Shown: in pieces, positions 8,539 to 18,811 of the stretch
Layout of the letters: the number at the start of each line of letters is the position of its first letter
Numbering within the stretch: the first letter of the stretch is position 1
Assembly: GCF_015679265.1 (NCBI RefSeq)
Contig: NZ_CP064942.1
Location: forward strand, 496,001-560,000
Reading direction: 5' to 3'
Length of the DNA stretch: 64,000 nucleotides
From: Pontivivens ytuae
Lineage (GTDB): Bacteria > Pseudomonadota > Alphaproteobacteria > Rhodobacterales > Rhodobacteraceae
Translations under genes and position numbers: made by a program
Notes under the pieces: model-generated
The model's input: only the letters and a program-made list of their open reading frames with translations
Databases searched by the model: none
Told to the model about the DNA's origin: nothing

Positions 8539-9357
8539 TCATCCGAGCCAGGCGTCGAGCATCGCGCTCTTCGGATCGGTCAGGCCGTCGATCACGTCGA
8601 AGTGGTGACGGCCCGCCTCGACCTCCAGCATGGTCGTCGCCCCGCAACCGGCCCAGATATTGGCGATCAGCTCGGACTGGCGAATGAACTCCGGCCGTTC
8701 GTCCGCACCGACCCAGGCGATGTGACGCGTGCCCTGCCGGGGCGGGTGGAGCGCCGGGCTCTCCGCCGTTGCCTCCTCCCAATCGAGGCGCAGGTCGCGG
8801 TTGAGCGTGGTGCGCAATAGCGGGCGCAGGTCGTGGAGGCCGCTGATCGACAGCACGGTCTTGAGGCGCATCGCGCTGCCCTGCCCCAGCGGGCTCGCGG
8901 CGCTGGCCATGCGGGTCACCAGATGCCCGCCCGCAGAGTGACCAGCGAGGAAGATCGGCCCCGGCACGATGCCCGCGGCCTGCGCGATGGCACGGGCGAC
9001 CTGCCCGGTGATCGCAGCGATCTTCGCCTCGGGACACAGCGTGTAGGACGGGATCGCGACGGCGTAGCCGCGGGCGACGGCCCCTGCAGCGAGGTGCGAC
9101 CAGTCGCCCTTCGCGAACTGCCGCCAGTAGCCGCCATGGACGAAGACGGCGAGGCCGCGCGGCGCGCTTTCGGGCAGAAACAGGTCGAGCGCCTCGCGCG
9201 CCCCGGCGCCGTATCCGATGTCGAGCCGAACCTCGGGTACGGTCTCTCGGAAGGCGGCGGCGGCCCCGGCCCAGCGCGGCGGATAGCCCTCCGCCCCCTC
9301 GATATGCGCGCCATTCGCGTAGGCGTCGTCCCAGTCGTCGAGCGCGCGGACCAGCAT
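8539..9357 (-). CDS. Alpha/beta hydrolase, kynurenine formamidase-like
   Basis: A 272-aa alpha/beta hydrolase. VFVHGGYW supplies the HGGxW oxyanion-hole motif of the kynurenine formamidase/HSL group, and [11 protein letters not shown] carries the nucleophilic Ser. A late Asp/His pair (near VGADERPEF and GRHHFDVID) could complete the triad. I place the start at 9357 because a GGGAG sequence precedes it by about 11 bases, although the frame is open 22 codons further upstream. No other tryptophan-catabolism gene is nearby, so the substrate is open. Confidence 0.85.
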   Translation of the reverse strand: MLVRALDDWDDAYANGAHIEGAEGYPPRWAGAAAAFRETVPEVRLDIGYGAGAREALDLFLPESAPRGLAVFVHGGYWRQFAKGDWSHLAAGAVARGYAVAIPSYTLCPEAKIAAITGQVARAIAQAAGIVPGPIFLAGHSAGGHLVTRMASAASPLGQGSAMRLKTVLSISGLHDLRPLLRTTLNRDLRLDWEEATAESPALHPPRQGTRHIAWVGADERPEFIRQSELIANIWAGCGATTMLEVEAGRHHFDVIDGLTDPKSAMLDAWLG

Positions 9358-9693
9358 GTCGGATCGTTCTCCCTCACTCTTCCGGCGCCGTCTTGACCCC
9401 CGCCGGAGAGCCAGCGGTAGCACAGGCCCGTTCAGGCTGCATGACGCTTGTTCAGGGATTTAGCGCTGTTTTGCCGAACTGTTGTTACGCGACCGCACGA
9501 TTATTGCGATGCGACAACTAACCTTAAAGTTGTATTTAATGGTCAAACGGTTACATCCCTCGCATTTCCGTGGCCAGCTCGTCACAAATGGCGTTAACAC
9601 ACTGTTTAAGCGCTGCCAGAACCGCATTTCGGTCACACCGCGACACTAGGCGGTGCCGAACAGAACCGACAGGTGTGCTGGAGAGACGAGACC

Positions 9694-12600
9694 GTGGCGA
9701 ACATCTTCACCTATTCGATCTTTACCGCGGCCGAGATCGGCCTGACGGGCAGCGGGTCCTCCCGCCAGATCACGGTGCCGACCACGGCGCCGACGCTGCA
9801 GCTCCACCTCACCGACGACGACAACAACTTCGAAAGCCAGCTCGACGAGAGCGGGACGACGGCAAGCACGTCGCAGCTCGGCTGGGTCTTCGATCCGACC
9901 TCGGGCTACTCGACCACGCTCGCGGGCATCGAGACCTATATCGACAACGTCATCACTTTCGATGTCGGCGGCGGAAACACGGTCGACGTCTACGAGATCT
10001 TCCTCGACAGCGGCAGCGGCGGGCAGACTTACTACATCATCGGTGAGCCCGACGTCACCGCGTTCGGCGGATCGACGGGCACCAATCCCAGCGACGACTT
10101 CTTCCCCAGCGGTCTGTCCTATGACGACGTGCCGACCTGGGACGAGACGCTGACCGGTGAGACCGGCGGCCCGAATCTCGGCGGCGACGACAGCATCCAG
10201 GGCTTCGAGGGGGACGACTCCCTCCGCGGTCTCAGCGATGACGACACGATCGAGGGCGGCGAGGGCGACGACAGCATCGACGGCGGCTCGGACGATGACA
10301 GCATCCTGGGCGGCAGCGGCAACGACTCGCTGATCGGCGCGGAGAACAACGACACGGTCCTGGGCGGCGCCGATGACGACATCGTCTACGGCGACGGGTC
10401 CGACGTGCGGAACCCGGATCAGGACGCCGCGAACTTCAACTTCAACCGCTCCAACGTCGACACCACCGGATCGAGCGCGCCGGGCGGCGTGGGGGCGGAG
10501 TCGGTCGGCGACTTCATTACCTACGAGAACGTGGCGACGACCGCGGGCGGACAGGCGATCGACGCGCGCTTCGTCCTTCTGAGCGTGACCGAGGCGGACG
10601 GCGTGACCGCCTCCAGCATGCCCGTCGACCTCAACAACTCGGACACGACCGACCCCAACATCGTCATCCTGAACGTCGGGGCCACGAACACGACCGCCGG
10701 CGCGGCATTTGCCGGGCACCAGGCCCGGATCCGCGTGGAGTTCTATCTCAGCGGCACCGAGACGCCGGTCACGGTGAACGGCACCTTCACCTTCCTCGAT
10801 CTCGATGAGACGACGAGCGGTGGGGCCACGACCGACCGCGAGAAGGTGACCGTCAGCACGACCGAGTTCACCAACTACACCGTCACCGATACGACGAGCC
10901 TGCTGGTCGAGGACAACGGCTCCAGCTTCTCGTTCTCGGGCACGCAGAACAACAACCAGAACACGCAGACCAGCGAGCAGCAGCAGAACTCCCAGGTCAA
11001 TCTGGACTTCACCAACCGCTCGAGCTTCGAGGTCACGCTGACCTCGCGGAACGTGAACTCCGGCTTCACCTTCGACACGTCGAACTTCACCGTCGCAACC
11101 ACGTCGGAGAACATCTCGGACGAGGGCGACGACAGCGTCGATGGCGGCGCGGGCAACGACACGCTGTTCGGTTCGGCGGGCAACGACACGCTGACGGGTG
11201 GCACCGGCGACGACGTCATCGACGGTGGTGCTGATGCGGACCTCATCCTGCTGGAGGACGACTTCGGTGCGGACAGCATCGATGGCGGCGCCCAAGGCAC
11301 GGACCAGGATACGCTGAGCGCGATCGACGTGACCGGTGAGGGCGTCGACGTCATCCTGAGCGACTTCAACTCCGGCACCGTGGTGGGCCGCACCACCGGC
11401 GGGACGGCGGCGAGCTTCGACGAGATCGAGGTCTTCATTGCCACCGAGCAGGACGACACCTTCGACTCGACGGCCGTCACGCAAGGCACGGAGATCAACA
11501 CCGAGTCCGGCTCCGACACCATCACCGCGGGCAGCGGCGACGACACGATCAACGCAGACAGCACCCTGGCAGGCACCTCGTCGGCCAGCGGTGACGACGT
11601 GGTGGACGCGGGCGGGGGCGACGACGTCGTCACCACCGGCGGCGGCGCAGACACGATCACCGGCGGGACCGGCAACGACGACATCGACGCGGGCAGCGGC
11701 AACGACACCATCCTGCTCACCGATCTCTTCGGCACGGATACAATCGCGGGTGGAAGTGGGACCGACACGCTCGATGCGAGCGGGCTGACCGGCCACGGCG
11801 TTACCATTGAGTACACCGCCAATCAGAACGGTACGGTCAGCGACCAGACCAATGCGGCAGGCAGCTTTACCTCGATCCGCAACCTGATCCTATCCGATCA
11901 GGACGACATCGTGAATGCCGAAGCGTCGCTTGCGTCGCAGACGCTGGACGGCCGGGACGGCGATGACAGTATCACCGGTGGCGGCAATCGCGACAACATC
12001 TCCGGCGGCGAAGGCAACGACACCCTGCGTGGCGGTGTCACCAACAGCACAACGCGCATCGACACGCTTGATGGTGGCGAAGGCACCGACCTGATCTTCT
12101 ACGGCAGCCGGGAGCAGATCGCGGGCGGCACCGGCAGCGATACGATCGAGTTCCAGGATGACGGTCAGGCCGGGGGCGTCACCATCGACGGTGGCGAGGA
12201 TGCGGACGGCAGCGATATCGACGTCCTGCGCCTCGACGGGACCGGGCTGCGGCGCAGCGATGTCACCTTCACCAGCGCCGACGAGGAAGACGGCTTCTTC
12301 ATCGTCAACGAGGGGGCGGCGGACGAGTACACCGTCACCTTCTCCAACATCGAATCCGTGGTGTGCTTCGCCTCCGAAACGCGCGTCCTCACGCCGCTCG
12401 GCCTGCGCCGGGTCGATGCGCTGCGGATCGGCGACCTCGTCGTCACGCGGGACAACGGGCTGCAGGCGATCCGCTGGATCGCGCGCAAGGAGGTGCCTGC
12501 GGTCGGCGCCTTCGCCCCCGTGGAGTTCGAGATCGGACGGCTCGGCAACACGACGCCGCTCCGCGTCTCGCCCCAGCACCGGATCCTGATGCGCGACAGC

Positions 12601-12930
12601 GGCCTGCGCCTGTCCCATGGCAGCGACGAGATGCTGATCGCCGCGCGCCACCTCGTGGACGGCGACGGCGTGCATCTGCGCCCCGGCGGCATGGTGGAGT
12701 ACGTGCACCTGATGTTCGAGCAGCACGAGATCATCTTCGCCGAAGGGGTCGAGGCCGAGAGCTTCCACCCCGGTGAGATGTCCCTTGGCCAAATCGGCGA
12801 TGCGGCGCGGGAGGAGCTCTTCGCGATCTTCCCCGAGCTGCAGGCCTTTGGCGCAACCGCCTACGGCCCCTCGGCGCGCAAGACGCTGCGCGCGCGCGAG
12901 TGGGCCGCCCCCCTCGCGACCCACGTCTAG
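9694..12930 (+). CDS. RTX-repeat exoprotein with C-terminal Hint_2 domain
   Basis: A 1078-aa secreted-type protein. It has an N-terminal beta domain, blocks of Asp/Gly-rich GGxGxDxxx calcium-binding repeats (about residues 170-240, 485-530 and 620-810) around non-repeat beta regions, then a Hint_2 domain beginning at Cys891 (CFASETRV) with SPQHRILM later. No signal peptide is visible, as expected for type I secretion. I choose the GTG at 9694 because GGAGAG lies 9-10 bases upstream; an in-frame GTG at 9673 lacks this. It is convergent with urtE, overlapping by 4 bp. The secretion system is not in the window. Confidence 0.88.
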   Translation: MANIFTYSIFTAAEIGLTGSGSSRQITVPTTAPTLQLHLTDDDNNFESQLDESGTTASTSQLGWVFDPTSGYSTTLAGIETYIDNVITFDVGGGNTVDVYEIFLDSGSGGQTYYIIGEPDVTAFGGSTGTNPSDDFFPSGLSYDDVPTWDETLTGETGGPNLGGDDSIQGFEGDDSLRGLSDDDTIEGGEGDDSIDGGSDDDSILGGSGNDSLIGAENNDTVLGGADDDIVYGDGSDVRNPDQDAANFNFNRSNVDTTGSSAPGGVGAESVGDFITYENVATTAGGQAIDARFVLLSVTEADGVTASSMPVDLNNSDTTDPNIVILNVGATNTTAGAAFAGHQARIRVEFYLSGTETPVTVNGTFTFLDLDETTSGGATTDREKVTVSTTEFTNYTVTDTTSLLVEDNGSSFSFSGTQNNNQNTQTSEQQQNSQVNLDFTNRSSFEVTLTSRNVNSGFTFDTSNFTVATTSENISDEGDDSVDGGAGNDTLFGSAGNDTLTGGTGDDVIDGGADADLILLEDDFGADSIDGGAQGTDQDTLSAIDVTGEGVDVILSDFNSGTVVGRTTGGTAASFDEIEVFIATEQDDTFDSTAVTQGTEINTESGSDTITAGSGDDTINADSTLAGTSSASGDDVVDAGGGDDVVTTGGGADTITGGTGNDDIDAGSGNDTILLTDLFGTDTIAGGSGTDTLDASGLTGHGVTIEYTANQNGTVSDQTNAAGSFTSIRNLILSDQDDIVNAEASLASQTLDGRDGDDSITGGGNRDNISGGEGNDTLRGGVTNSTTRIDTLDGGEGTDLIFYGSREQIAGGTGSDTIEFQDDGQAGGVTIDGGEDADGSDIDVLRLDGTGLRRSDVTFTSADEEDGFFIVNEGAADEYTVTFSNIESVVCFASETRVLTPLGLRRVDALRIGDLVVTRDNGLQAIRWIARKEVPAVGAFAPVEFEIGRLGNTTPLRVSPQHRILMRDSGLRLSHGSDEMLIAARHLVDGDGVHLRPGGMVEYVHLMFEQHEIIFAEGVEAESFHPGEMSLGQIGDAAREELFAIFPELQAFGATAYGPSARKTLRAREWAAPLATHV

Positions 12931-13622
12931 AGCGACAACGCCTCCAGCAGACGCTCCGCCCCGACATCGACGGCGGGCGCGTCGAGCTCCACGACGCCCC
13001 GGCGCAGCGTGAGGTAGCGGTCGGCGAGGCCGCGTGCGAAGTCGAAGTTCTGCTCGACCAGCACGATGCACATCTCGCCCTCGGCGCGCAGCCGCCGGAT
13101 CACCTCACCGATCTGGGCGATGATGTTCGGCTGGATGCCTTCCGTCGGCTCATCGAGGAGCAGCACGCGGGGGCGCGTCACCAGCGCCCGCGCGATGGCG
13201 AGCTGCTGTTGCTGGCCGCCGGACAGGTCTCCCCCACGGCGGCCGCGCATTTCGGCCAGCACGGGGAACAGCTCGAAGACGTCCTCGCGCACCTTGCGCG
13301 CATCCTTGGGAAGGCAGGCGAAACCGGTCTCCAGGTTCTCGGCCACGCTCATCAGCGGGAAGATCTCGCGGCCCTGCGGAACGTAGGCGATGCCGGCCCG
13401 CGCCGCGCGGCTGGCGCTCAGATGGCCCAGCGCCGCCCCGTCGAGAGTGATCTGGCCGTCCACATAAGGGTGCCGCCCGGCGATGGCCTTCAGCAGGCTA
13501 GTCTTGCCCATCCCGTTATTGCCCATCACGCAGGTCACCTCGCCGGGCCGGGCCGTCAGGCTCACCCCGTGTAGGATCTGGCTCTGCCCATAGCGCAGCG
13601 TCAGGTTCTCAACTGTCAGCAT
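12927..13622 (-). CDS. urtE: Urea ABC transporter ATP-binding subunit UrtE
   Basis: A 231-aa LivF-like ATPase with Walker A MGNNGMGKTS, signature LSGGQQQQLAIARAL, Walker B VLLLDEPTEGIQPNII and IVLVEQNFDFA. The phrase EGIQPNIIAQIG is characteristic of UrtE rather than LivF. It energises high-affinity urea uptake with UrtD through the UrtBC channel. The start overlaps urtD by 14 bases. It is the last gene of the operon. Confidence 0.95.
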   Translation of the reverse strand: MLTVENLTLRYGQSQILHGVSLTARPGEVTCVMGNNGMGKTSLLKAIAGRHPYVDGQITLDGAALGHLSASRAARAGIAYVPQGREIFPLMSVAENLETGFACLPKDARKVREDVFELFPVLAEMRGRRGGDLSGGQQQQLAIARALVTRPRVLLLDEPTEGIQPNIIAQIGEVIRRLRAEGEMCIVLVEQNFDFARGLADRYLTLRRGVVELDAPAVDVGAERLLEALSL

Positions 13623-14364
13623 CGGAGCGCCCCAGATAGACGTCGATCACCTGCGGATCGTTCGTGACGTGGTCGAGGCTGCCCTCGGCGAGGACGGAGC
13701 CCTCGTGCAGCACCGTCACCCGGCAGTCGAGGCGCCGGACGAAGTCCATGTCGTGCTCGACGACGATGACGGCGCGGGTGTGCGCGGCGCGCTTCAGGAT
13801 CTCGGTCGTGTGCTCCCGCTCCTCGACGGTCATGCCCGCGGCGGGCTCATCAACCAGCAGAAGCTGCGGATCCTGGGCGAGCAGCATCCCGATCTCCAGC
13901 CACTGCTTCTGCCCGTGGGAGAGCTCACCGGCGGGCCGGTCGAGCTCCGCCGTCAGGCCCACCTCCTCGGCCAGCTCCTCGATCTTCGCCACATCGTCCG
14001 GCGTCGCGCGGAAGCGGAGCACGTGCCACCAATCGCGCGGTTTGCTGAGGGCGAGGGTGAAGTTCTCCCGCACGCTCTGCGCCTCGAACACGGTGGGTTT
14101 CTGGAACTTGCGCCCGATGCCCTCCAGCGCGATGCGCGCCTCGTTCAGTCCGATCAGGGAGAGGTTCCTGTCGCCCCACAGCACCTCGCCCTCGTCGGGC
14201 CGGGTCTTGCCGGTGATGATGTCCATCATCGTGGTCTTGCCCGCCCCGTTCGGCCCGATGACCGCCCGCAGCTCCTCCGCGCCGATGGAGAGCGACAGAT
14301 TGTTAATCGCCTGAAACCCGTCGAAGGAGACGGAGACGCCGTTCACTTCCAGAAGCGCGCTCAT
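13609..14364 (-). CDS. urtD: Urea ABC transporter ATP-binding subunit UrtD
   Basis: A 251-aa LivG-like ATPase with Walker A IGPNGAGKTT followed by MMDIITGKTRPDEG, which is typical of UrtD. The signature is LSHGQKQWLEIGMLLAQDP and Walker B LLLVDEPAAGM, with VVEHDMDFVR after it. The LSHGQKQWLEIGM form of the signature distinguishes UrtD from LivG. It overlaps urtC by 4 bases at its start and urtE by 14 at its end, giving a tightly coupled operon. Confidence 0.95.
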   Translation of the reverse strand: MSALLEVNGVSVSFDGFQAINNLSLSIGAEELRAVIGPNGAGKTTMMDIITGKTRPDEGEVLWGDRNLSLIGLNEARIALEGIGRKFQKPTVFEAQSVRENFTLALSKPRDWWHVLRFRATPDDVAKIEELAEEVGLTAELDRPAGELSHGQKQWLEIGMLLAQDPQLLLVDEPAAGMTVEEREHTTEILKRAAHTRAVIVVEHDMDFVRRLDCRVTVLHEGSVLAEGSLDHVTNDPQVIDVYLGRSDADS

Positions 14365-15515
14365 CTACCCCTCCCGAACCGATCAAAGAGCCCGCCGATG
14401 CCCTGCGGGAAGAAGAGCGTGACCGCCACGAAGCTGAGGCCCAGCAGCACCAGCCACCAGTCGGTCCACTGCACCGTGTAGAAGCCCAGATCCACCGGCG
14501 GCGCCCCGCCCCCGGTGAACCAACTCGACAACAGCGAGACAAAGGCCGCGCCGATCACCGCACCGTAGAGCCGCCCGCGCCCGCCGATCGCCACCCAGAC
14601 CGCGAGGTAGATCGAGGCGATGGGCGCAAGCTCCGCCGGGTTCACGATGCCCGCCTGCGGGTAGTAGAGCGCCCCCGCGATGCCCGCGACCACCGCCGTG
14701 AGCGTGAAGACGAAGAGCTTGTAGTGCTCCACCCGGTAGCCGAAGAACCGCACCCGCGCCTCGTCATCGCGAATGGCGCGGATCGCACTGCCCATCTTGC
14801 CCGAGACGACGCGGGCGAAGAGGACATAGCCCACCGCGAGCGCCACCGCGGAGGCTACGAAGAACACGATGGAAATGGTGGATTGCGGCACCCGCTCGAA
14901 CCCCGGGATGTTCTGCAGGCCCGAGAGCCCGTTGTTCCCGCGCAGCCCGCTGTCGTTCTGGAAGAGCCACAGCGACAACGCCAGCGTCATCGCCTGCGTG
15001 AGGATCGACAGGTACACCCCCGTCACCCGGCTGCGGAAGGCGAGCCAGCCGAAGACCAGCGCCAGCAGCCCGGGCACCAGTACTACGGCGAGCAATTGCA
15101 GCGGCAGCGAGTGGGCGAACGCCCAGATCGGCGGGAACTCCGAAGAACCGACCACCCCGAAGATCTGCGTCGCGATGGCGTCCCGGATCTCCCCCTCCGT
15201 CGGCGGCAGGGCACCGTTGGCGAGGCTGCGCTCCACGATCCCTTCGGTCCGGGCATACATCAGCCACATGCCCACGGCGTAGCCGCCGATGCCGAAGAAC
15301 GCCATGTGGCCGAGGCTCAGGATCCCGCAATAACCCCAGACCACGTCCATCGCGACGGCGACGAGGCAGAGGCACAGCGTCTTGCCCAGCGTCTTGACCA
15401 TGGAGGTGGAGACGAGCCCCATCTCCGCCATCACGACCGTGCCGAGCGTGAAGAGTGACAGCGCGATCAGGAACCACATGACCGAAGGCGTGCGCAGCAG
15501 CGTCGTGTTCCGCAT
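14361..15515 (-). CDS. urtC: Urea ABC transporter permease UrtC
   Basis: A 384-aa LivM-like permease with about ten hydrophobic segments. The segment VWGYCGILSLGHMAFFGIGGYAVGMWLM is the conserved family core, and RGRLYGAVIGAAFV lies near the end. It begins 3 bases after the urtB stop and ends overlapping urtD by 4 bases. It forms the heterodimeric inner-membrane channel with UrtB. Confidence 0.95.
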   Translation of the reverse strand: MRNTTLLRTPSVMWFLIALSLFTLGTVVMAEMGLVSTSMVKTLGKTLCLCLVAVAMDVVWGYCGILSLGHMAFFGIGGYAVGMWLMYARTEGIVERSLANGALPPTEGEIRDAIATQIFGVVGSSEFPPIWAFAHSLPLQLLAVVLVPGLLALVFGWLAFRSRVTGVYLSILTQAMTLALSLWLFQNDSGLRGNNGLSGLQNIPGFERVPQSTISIVFFVASAVALAVGYVLFARVVSGKMGSAIRAIRDDEARVRFFGYRVEHYKLFVFTLTAVVAGIAGALYYPQAGIVNPAELAPIASIYLAVWVAIGGRGRLYGAVIGAAFVSLLSSWFTGGGAPPVDLGFYTVQWTDWWLVLLGLSFVAVTLFFPQGIGGLFDRFGRGR

Positions 15516-15518
15516 GGC

Positions 15519-17462
15519 TCAGTCCCCCGCCGCGCGGCCCTTGAGCGCGACGATGCCGCGCGGCCGGACCTGGATGAAGAGGATGACGATCAGGATCATG
15601 TAGGTCTGTGCGGCCAGCGTGTTGGACGGGTTGAGCCACTCGATCCCTTTCTGGAACCCGCCGATCAGCCCCGCACCCGCCAGCGTGCCCCACACGTTGC
15701 CGACGCCACCGACGACCACGGTCATGAAGCTCTGCACGATGTAGGCCTGCCCCATCTCGGACGTGACCTGCGCATAGAGCCCGATGGCCACGCCCGCGAT
15801 CCCCGCGATACCGGAGCCGAGGCCGAAGGTCAGCATGTTGATCCGGTTCGGATCGATCCCCATCGAAGCCGCCATGCCGGGGTTCTGCGTCACCGCGCGC
15901 ACCTCCAGCCCCAGCCGGGTCCGCTTCAGCACGAAGAGGATGAGGGCGAGGAACATCAGCGCCAGCACGAAGATCGCGATGCGGATATAGCTGATCGAGA
16001 TCACGTCGTTGATGACCCACGACCCGTCGAGCCAGGCGGGCGACGTCAGCGGCCGCGCCTGCGTGCCGAAGATGTTCTTGGCCAGCTGTTGTAGCGCGAT
16101 GGAGATCCCGAAGGTCGCGAGCAGCGTCTCCAGCGGCCGGTGGTAGAGCCAGCGGATCACCAGCCGCTCCATCGCGACGCCTGCGCCGAAGGTCACGGCG
16201 AAGGCGAGCGGCAGGGCGAGCAGGATCGACAGCGTGTAGTCGGGCACGAACTGCTGCACGACGAAGCCGGTATAGGCCCCCATCATGATGAACTCGCCAT
16301 GGGCCATGTTGATGACCCCCATGACGCCGAATGTGACGGCGAGCCCGATGGCGGCGAGGAAATAGATCGAAGCGAGCGACAGCGCGTCGAGCCCCAGATC
16401 GGCGGCCTGGCTGACGGCTACCCGCGTCTCGATCCCCTCCAGCGCATCTTCGGCGGCCGCCGTGATCTCCGCATCGGGCTCGTCATAGATCACGTAGAAG
16501 ACGTGGGAGGCGAGCGCATCCGCCCGGGCCTCCTCGGTAACCCGCGGCGCGACATCGCCGGCGGCGGCTAGGGCGTCGTAGACGGCGAGCCGCGCATCCT
16601 CGGTGTCGAGGCTTTCCACGGACACATCGCCCACCATGCCGTCGGCGATCCGCAGGACCAGCGTGTCGCGGATCCGGCTCGCTGAAATGAGCGGCGGCGC
16701 CAGCTCCGCGGCGATGAGGCGCGCGTAGGCCTCCTCCTCCGGCAGGTCGCGGCCGGGCTCCAAGATTGCGGCGACATTGGCGCCCTCGGGCAGCTCGACG
16801 CCGACGCCTTCCTGCCGCGACAGGATCTGGTTCAGCGTCGCGCGCGCATCGACGGACAGGTCGCTCGCCAGCCCTCGGATCGCCGCGATCCGCTCGTCCC
16901 GGTCCTCGGCGAAGCTCGCCGCGAGCATGTTGGCCACCCGCGTCTTGCGCAGGCGCAGGCCGCCGTTCGGCTCCTCCTCGATCGAGGCGCGAAGCGGCGC
17001 GAGCTGGTCCGGGTCCATGTCGCGCGCGATCGCATCCACCGCAGCGATCCGGCGCGTGACATCCTCGGCGGAAAGCTGGAACTGCACCAACGCCGATCCG
17101 ATCTCCCGCCGCACGCCGCCGTTTGGCTTTACCTGGGTAAAATCATCCTCGAAGACCTCGCCAAGCTCCGTCCGGTCCGCAATGTCGAAGAGCGCCAGCC
17201 GGTCGTCGCCCAGTTCCTCAGCAATGAAAAAGAGGCCGTCCTCCTCCCGCTGCCAGACGCCTTTGTCGCGCCAGGCCTCGAGGAAGCCCTCGACCTCCGG
17301 CAGCCCGGAGGCCGCGAGATCGTCGAGCACGACGCCCACCGTGCGGCGGCCGGGCTTGGCCACCTCCTCCGCATGGGTCTGGAGCAGGTCCTGAAGCTCC
17401 TGTGCCGCGGCAGGCGGCGTGAACGCGAGCAGGGTGAGTGCCGCGAGAAGGATGCGGATCAT
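15519..17462 (-). CDS. urtB: Urea ABC transporter permease UrtB with long N-terminal periplasmic region
   Basis: A 647-aa protein. A signal peptide (ending near TPPAAAQ) and roughly 330 residues of soluble alpha-rich sequence precede a LivH-like permease domain containing FGVMGVINMAHGEFIMMGAYTG and TFGLGSGIAGIAGVAIG. UrtB proteins of proteobacteria commonly carry this N-terminal extension, so the length is normal for the family. A hairpin-plus-U-run lies in the 62-bp gap after urtA, which would lower urtB-E expression relative to urtA. Confidence 0.94.
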   Translation of the reverse strand: MIRILLAALTLLAFTPPAAAQELQDLLQTHAEEVAKPGRRTVGVVLDDLAASGLPEVEGFLEAWRDKGVWQREEDGLFFIAEELGDDRLALFDIADRTELGEVFEDDFTQVKPNGGVRREIGSALVQFQLSAEDVTRRIAAVDAIARDMDPDQLAPLRASIEEEPNGGLRLRKTRVANMLAASFAEDRDERIAAIRGLASDLSVDARATLNQILSRQEGVGVELPEGANVAAILEPGRDLPEEEAYARLIAAELAPPLISASRIRDTLVLRIADGMVGDVSVESLDTEDARLAVYDALAAAGDVAPRVTEEARADALASHVFYVIYDEPDAEITAAAEDALEGIETRVAVSQAADLGLDALSLASIYFLAAIGLAVTFGVMGVINMAHGEFIMMGAYTGFVVQQFVPDYTLSILLALPLAFAVTFGAGVAMERLVIRWLYHRPLETLLATFGISIALQQLAKNIFGTQARPLTSPAWLDGSWVINDVISISYIRIAIFVLALMFLALILFVLKRTRLGLEVRAVTQNPGMAASMGIDPNRINMLTFGLGSGIAGIAGVAIGLYAQVTSEMGQAYIVQSFMTVVVGGVGNVWGTLAGAGLIGGFQKGIEWLNPSNTLAAQTYMILIVILFIQVRPRGIVALKGRAAGD

Positions 17463-17479
17463 GGGGCGTCCGGTCTTTC

Positions 17480-17516
17480 AAAAAAGGGCGGCGCGCCCCT
17501 GTGAGAGGCGCGCCGC
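17480..17516 (-). terminator. Rho-independent terminator/attenuator between urtA and urtB
   Basis: On the minus strand a perfect 10-bp stem (GCGGCGCGCC/GGCGCGCCGC, arms at 17507-17516 and 17488-17497) with a 9-nt loop is followed by CC and six T. It lies right after urtA and before urtB. Partial termination here would produce excess binding protein over membrane components, a usual arrangement in ABC operons. Confidence 0.8.
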
Positions 17517-17524
17517 ATCTTCGA

Positions 17525-18811
17525 TCAGTAATTCGACTTGATCTGCACGCAGCTCTCGGTCGCGGTGTTGTACATCCCGCATTCGAGCTCCTGCCAGTCG
17601 GAGACGAGCACCGCGCTTTCCGGCAGGAAGTCTGTCCACGCGTCGCCGTCGACCTCTTCGGTCTGGGAGATGATGTCGAACTGCCCGTCTGCCTGGATCT
17701 CACCGATCAGCACCGGCTTGGCGAGGTGGTGGTTCGGCAGCATGACCGCTGTCCCGCCGGTGAGGTTCGGGAACTCCTGCCCGTACATCGCCTCACGCAC
17801 CGCATCGACCTCGGTTGTGCCGGCCGCCTCGACCGCGTTCACCCACATGTTGAAGCCGATGTAATGTGCCTCCATCGGGTCGTTGGTCACGCGGTCCGCG
17901 CCCATGCGCGCCTGCCAGGCGGCAACCCACTCCTCGTTCGCGTCGGTGTCGGCGGACTGGAAGTAGTTCCACGCGGCGAGGTGGCCGACGAGGTCGGAGG
18001 TGTCGAGGCCCGAGAGCTCCTCCTCCCCGACCGAGAAGGCGACGACGGGAATGTCGTCGGCGCTCACACCCTGCGCCGCAAGCTCCTTATAGAAGCCGAT
18101 ATTGGCGTCGCCGTTGATGGTAGAGATCACACCCACCTGCTTGCCGTCCTCGCCCAGCGCGATGACGTCGGACACGATCGTGGCCCAGTCGGAATGGCCG
18201 AAGGGGGTGTAGTTGACGAAGATGTCCTCCTCCGCGATGCCGTTGTCCTGCAGGTAGGACTCCAGGATGTTGTTCGTCGTACGCGGATAGACGTAGTCGG
18301 TGCCGAGCAGGGCGAACTTCTCCACCCCCAGCTCCTCGAGGAAATAGTCGGTGGCCGGGATCGCCTGCTGGTTCGGGGCCGCCCCGGTGTAGAACACGTT
18401 GCGCGAGCTCTCCTCACCCTCGTACTGCACCGGGTAGAAGAGGAGGCCATTGAGCTCCTCGATCACCGGTAACACGGATTTGCGGCTCACGGACGTCCAG
18501 TTGCCAAAGATCACGTCGACCTCGTGGACGGTGAGCAGTTCCCGCGCCTTCTCGGCGAAGAGCGGCCAGTCGGAGGCCGGATCGACGACGACCGCCTCGA
18601 TCTCGCAGCCCAGAAGGCCGCCGGCCTCGTTCTGCTGCTCGACGAGCATGAGCATCGTGTCCTTCAGCGTCGTCTCCGAGATCGCCATCGTGCCGGAGAG
18701 CGAGTGGAGGACGCCGACCTTGATCGGCTCCGCGCAGTCCTGCGCGGCTGCACCTGTGGCTGCGGCCAGCGCGATCGCGGAGACCGTGGCGAGGGGGCGA
18801 GTGAGAGACAT
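17525..18811 (-). CDS. urtA: Urea ABC transporter substrate-binding protein UrtA
   Basis: A 428-aa periplasmic binding protein of the LivJ/AmiC fold with a signal peptide (about residues 1-23, ending ATGAAAQ). The mature start IKVGVLHSLSGTMAISETTLKD and later VFYTGAAPNQQAIPA are canonical UrtA sequences. It captures urea for UrtBCDE. It is the first gene of the operon; the promoter must lie in the large gap upstream (above 18811). Operons of this kind are nitrogen-regulated in other bacteria, but I could not identify an NtrC site with confidence. Confidence 0.95.
   Translation of the reverse strand: MSLTRPLATVSAIALAAATGAAAQDCAEPIKVGVLHSLSGTMAISETTLKDTMLMLVEQQNEAGGLLGCEIEAVVVDPASDWPLFAEKARELLTVHEVDVIFGNWTSVSRKSVLPVIEELNGLLFYPVQYEGEESSRNVFYTGAAPNQQAIPATDYFLEELGVEKFALLGTDYVYPRTTNNILESYLQDNGIAEEDIFVNYTPFGHSDWATIVSDVIALGEDGKQVGVISTINGDANIGFYKELAAQGVSADDIPVVAFSVGEEELSGLDTSDLVGHLAAWNYFQSADTDANEEWVAAWQARMGADRVTNDPMEAHYIGFNMWVNAVEAAGTTEVDAVREAMYGQEFPNLTGGTAVMLPNHHLAKPVLIGEIQADGQFDIISQTEEVDGDAWTDFLPESAVLVSDWQELECGMYNTATESCVQIKSNY

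Noticed and set aside
9646..11796. 716-codon open frame antisense to the RTX gene
   Set aside because: Generated by the GC-rich, repetitive Asp/Gly codons of the sense gene; the sequence is low-complexity Val/Asp/Arg without domains.
10160..12200. CRISPR-like regular repeats
   Set aside because: The periodicity comes from RTX nonapeptide codons; units are diverged and have no constant repeat or spacer.
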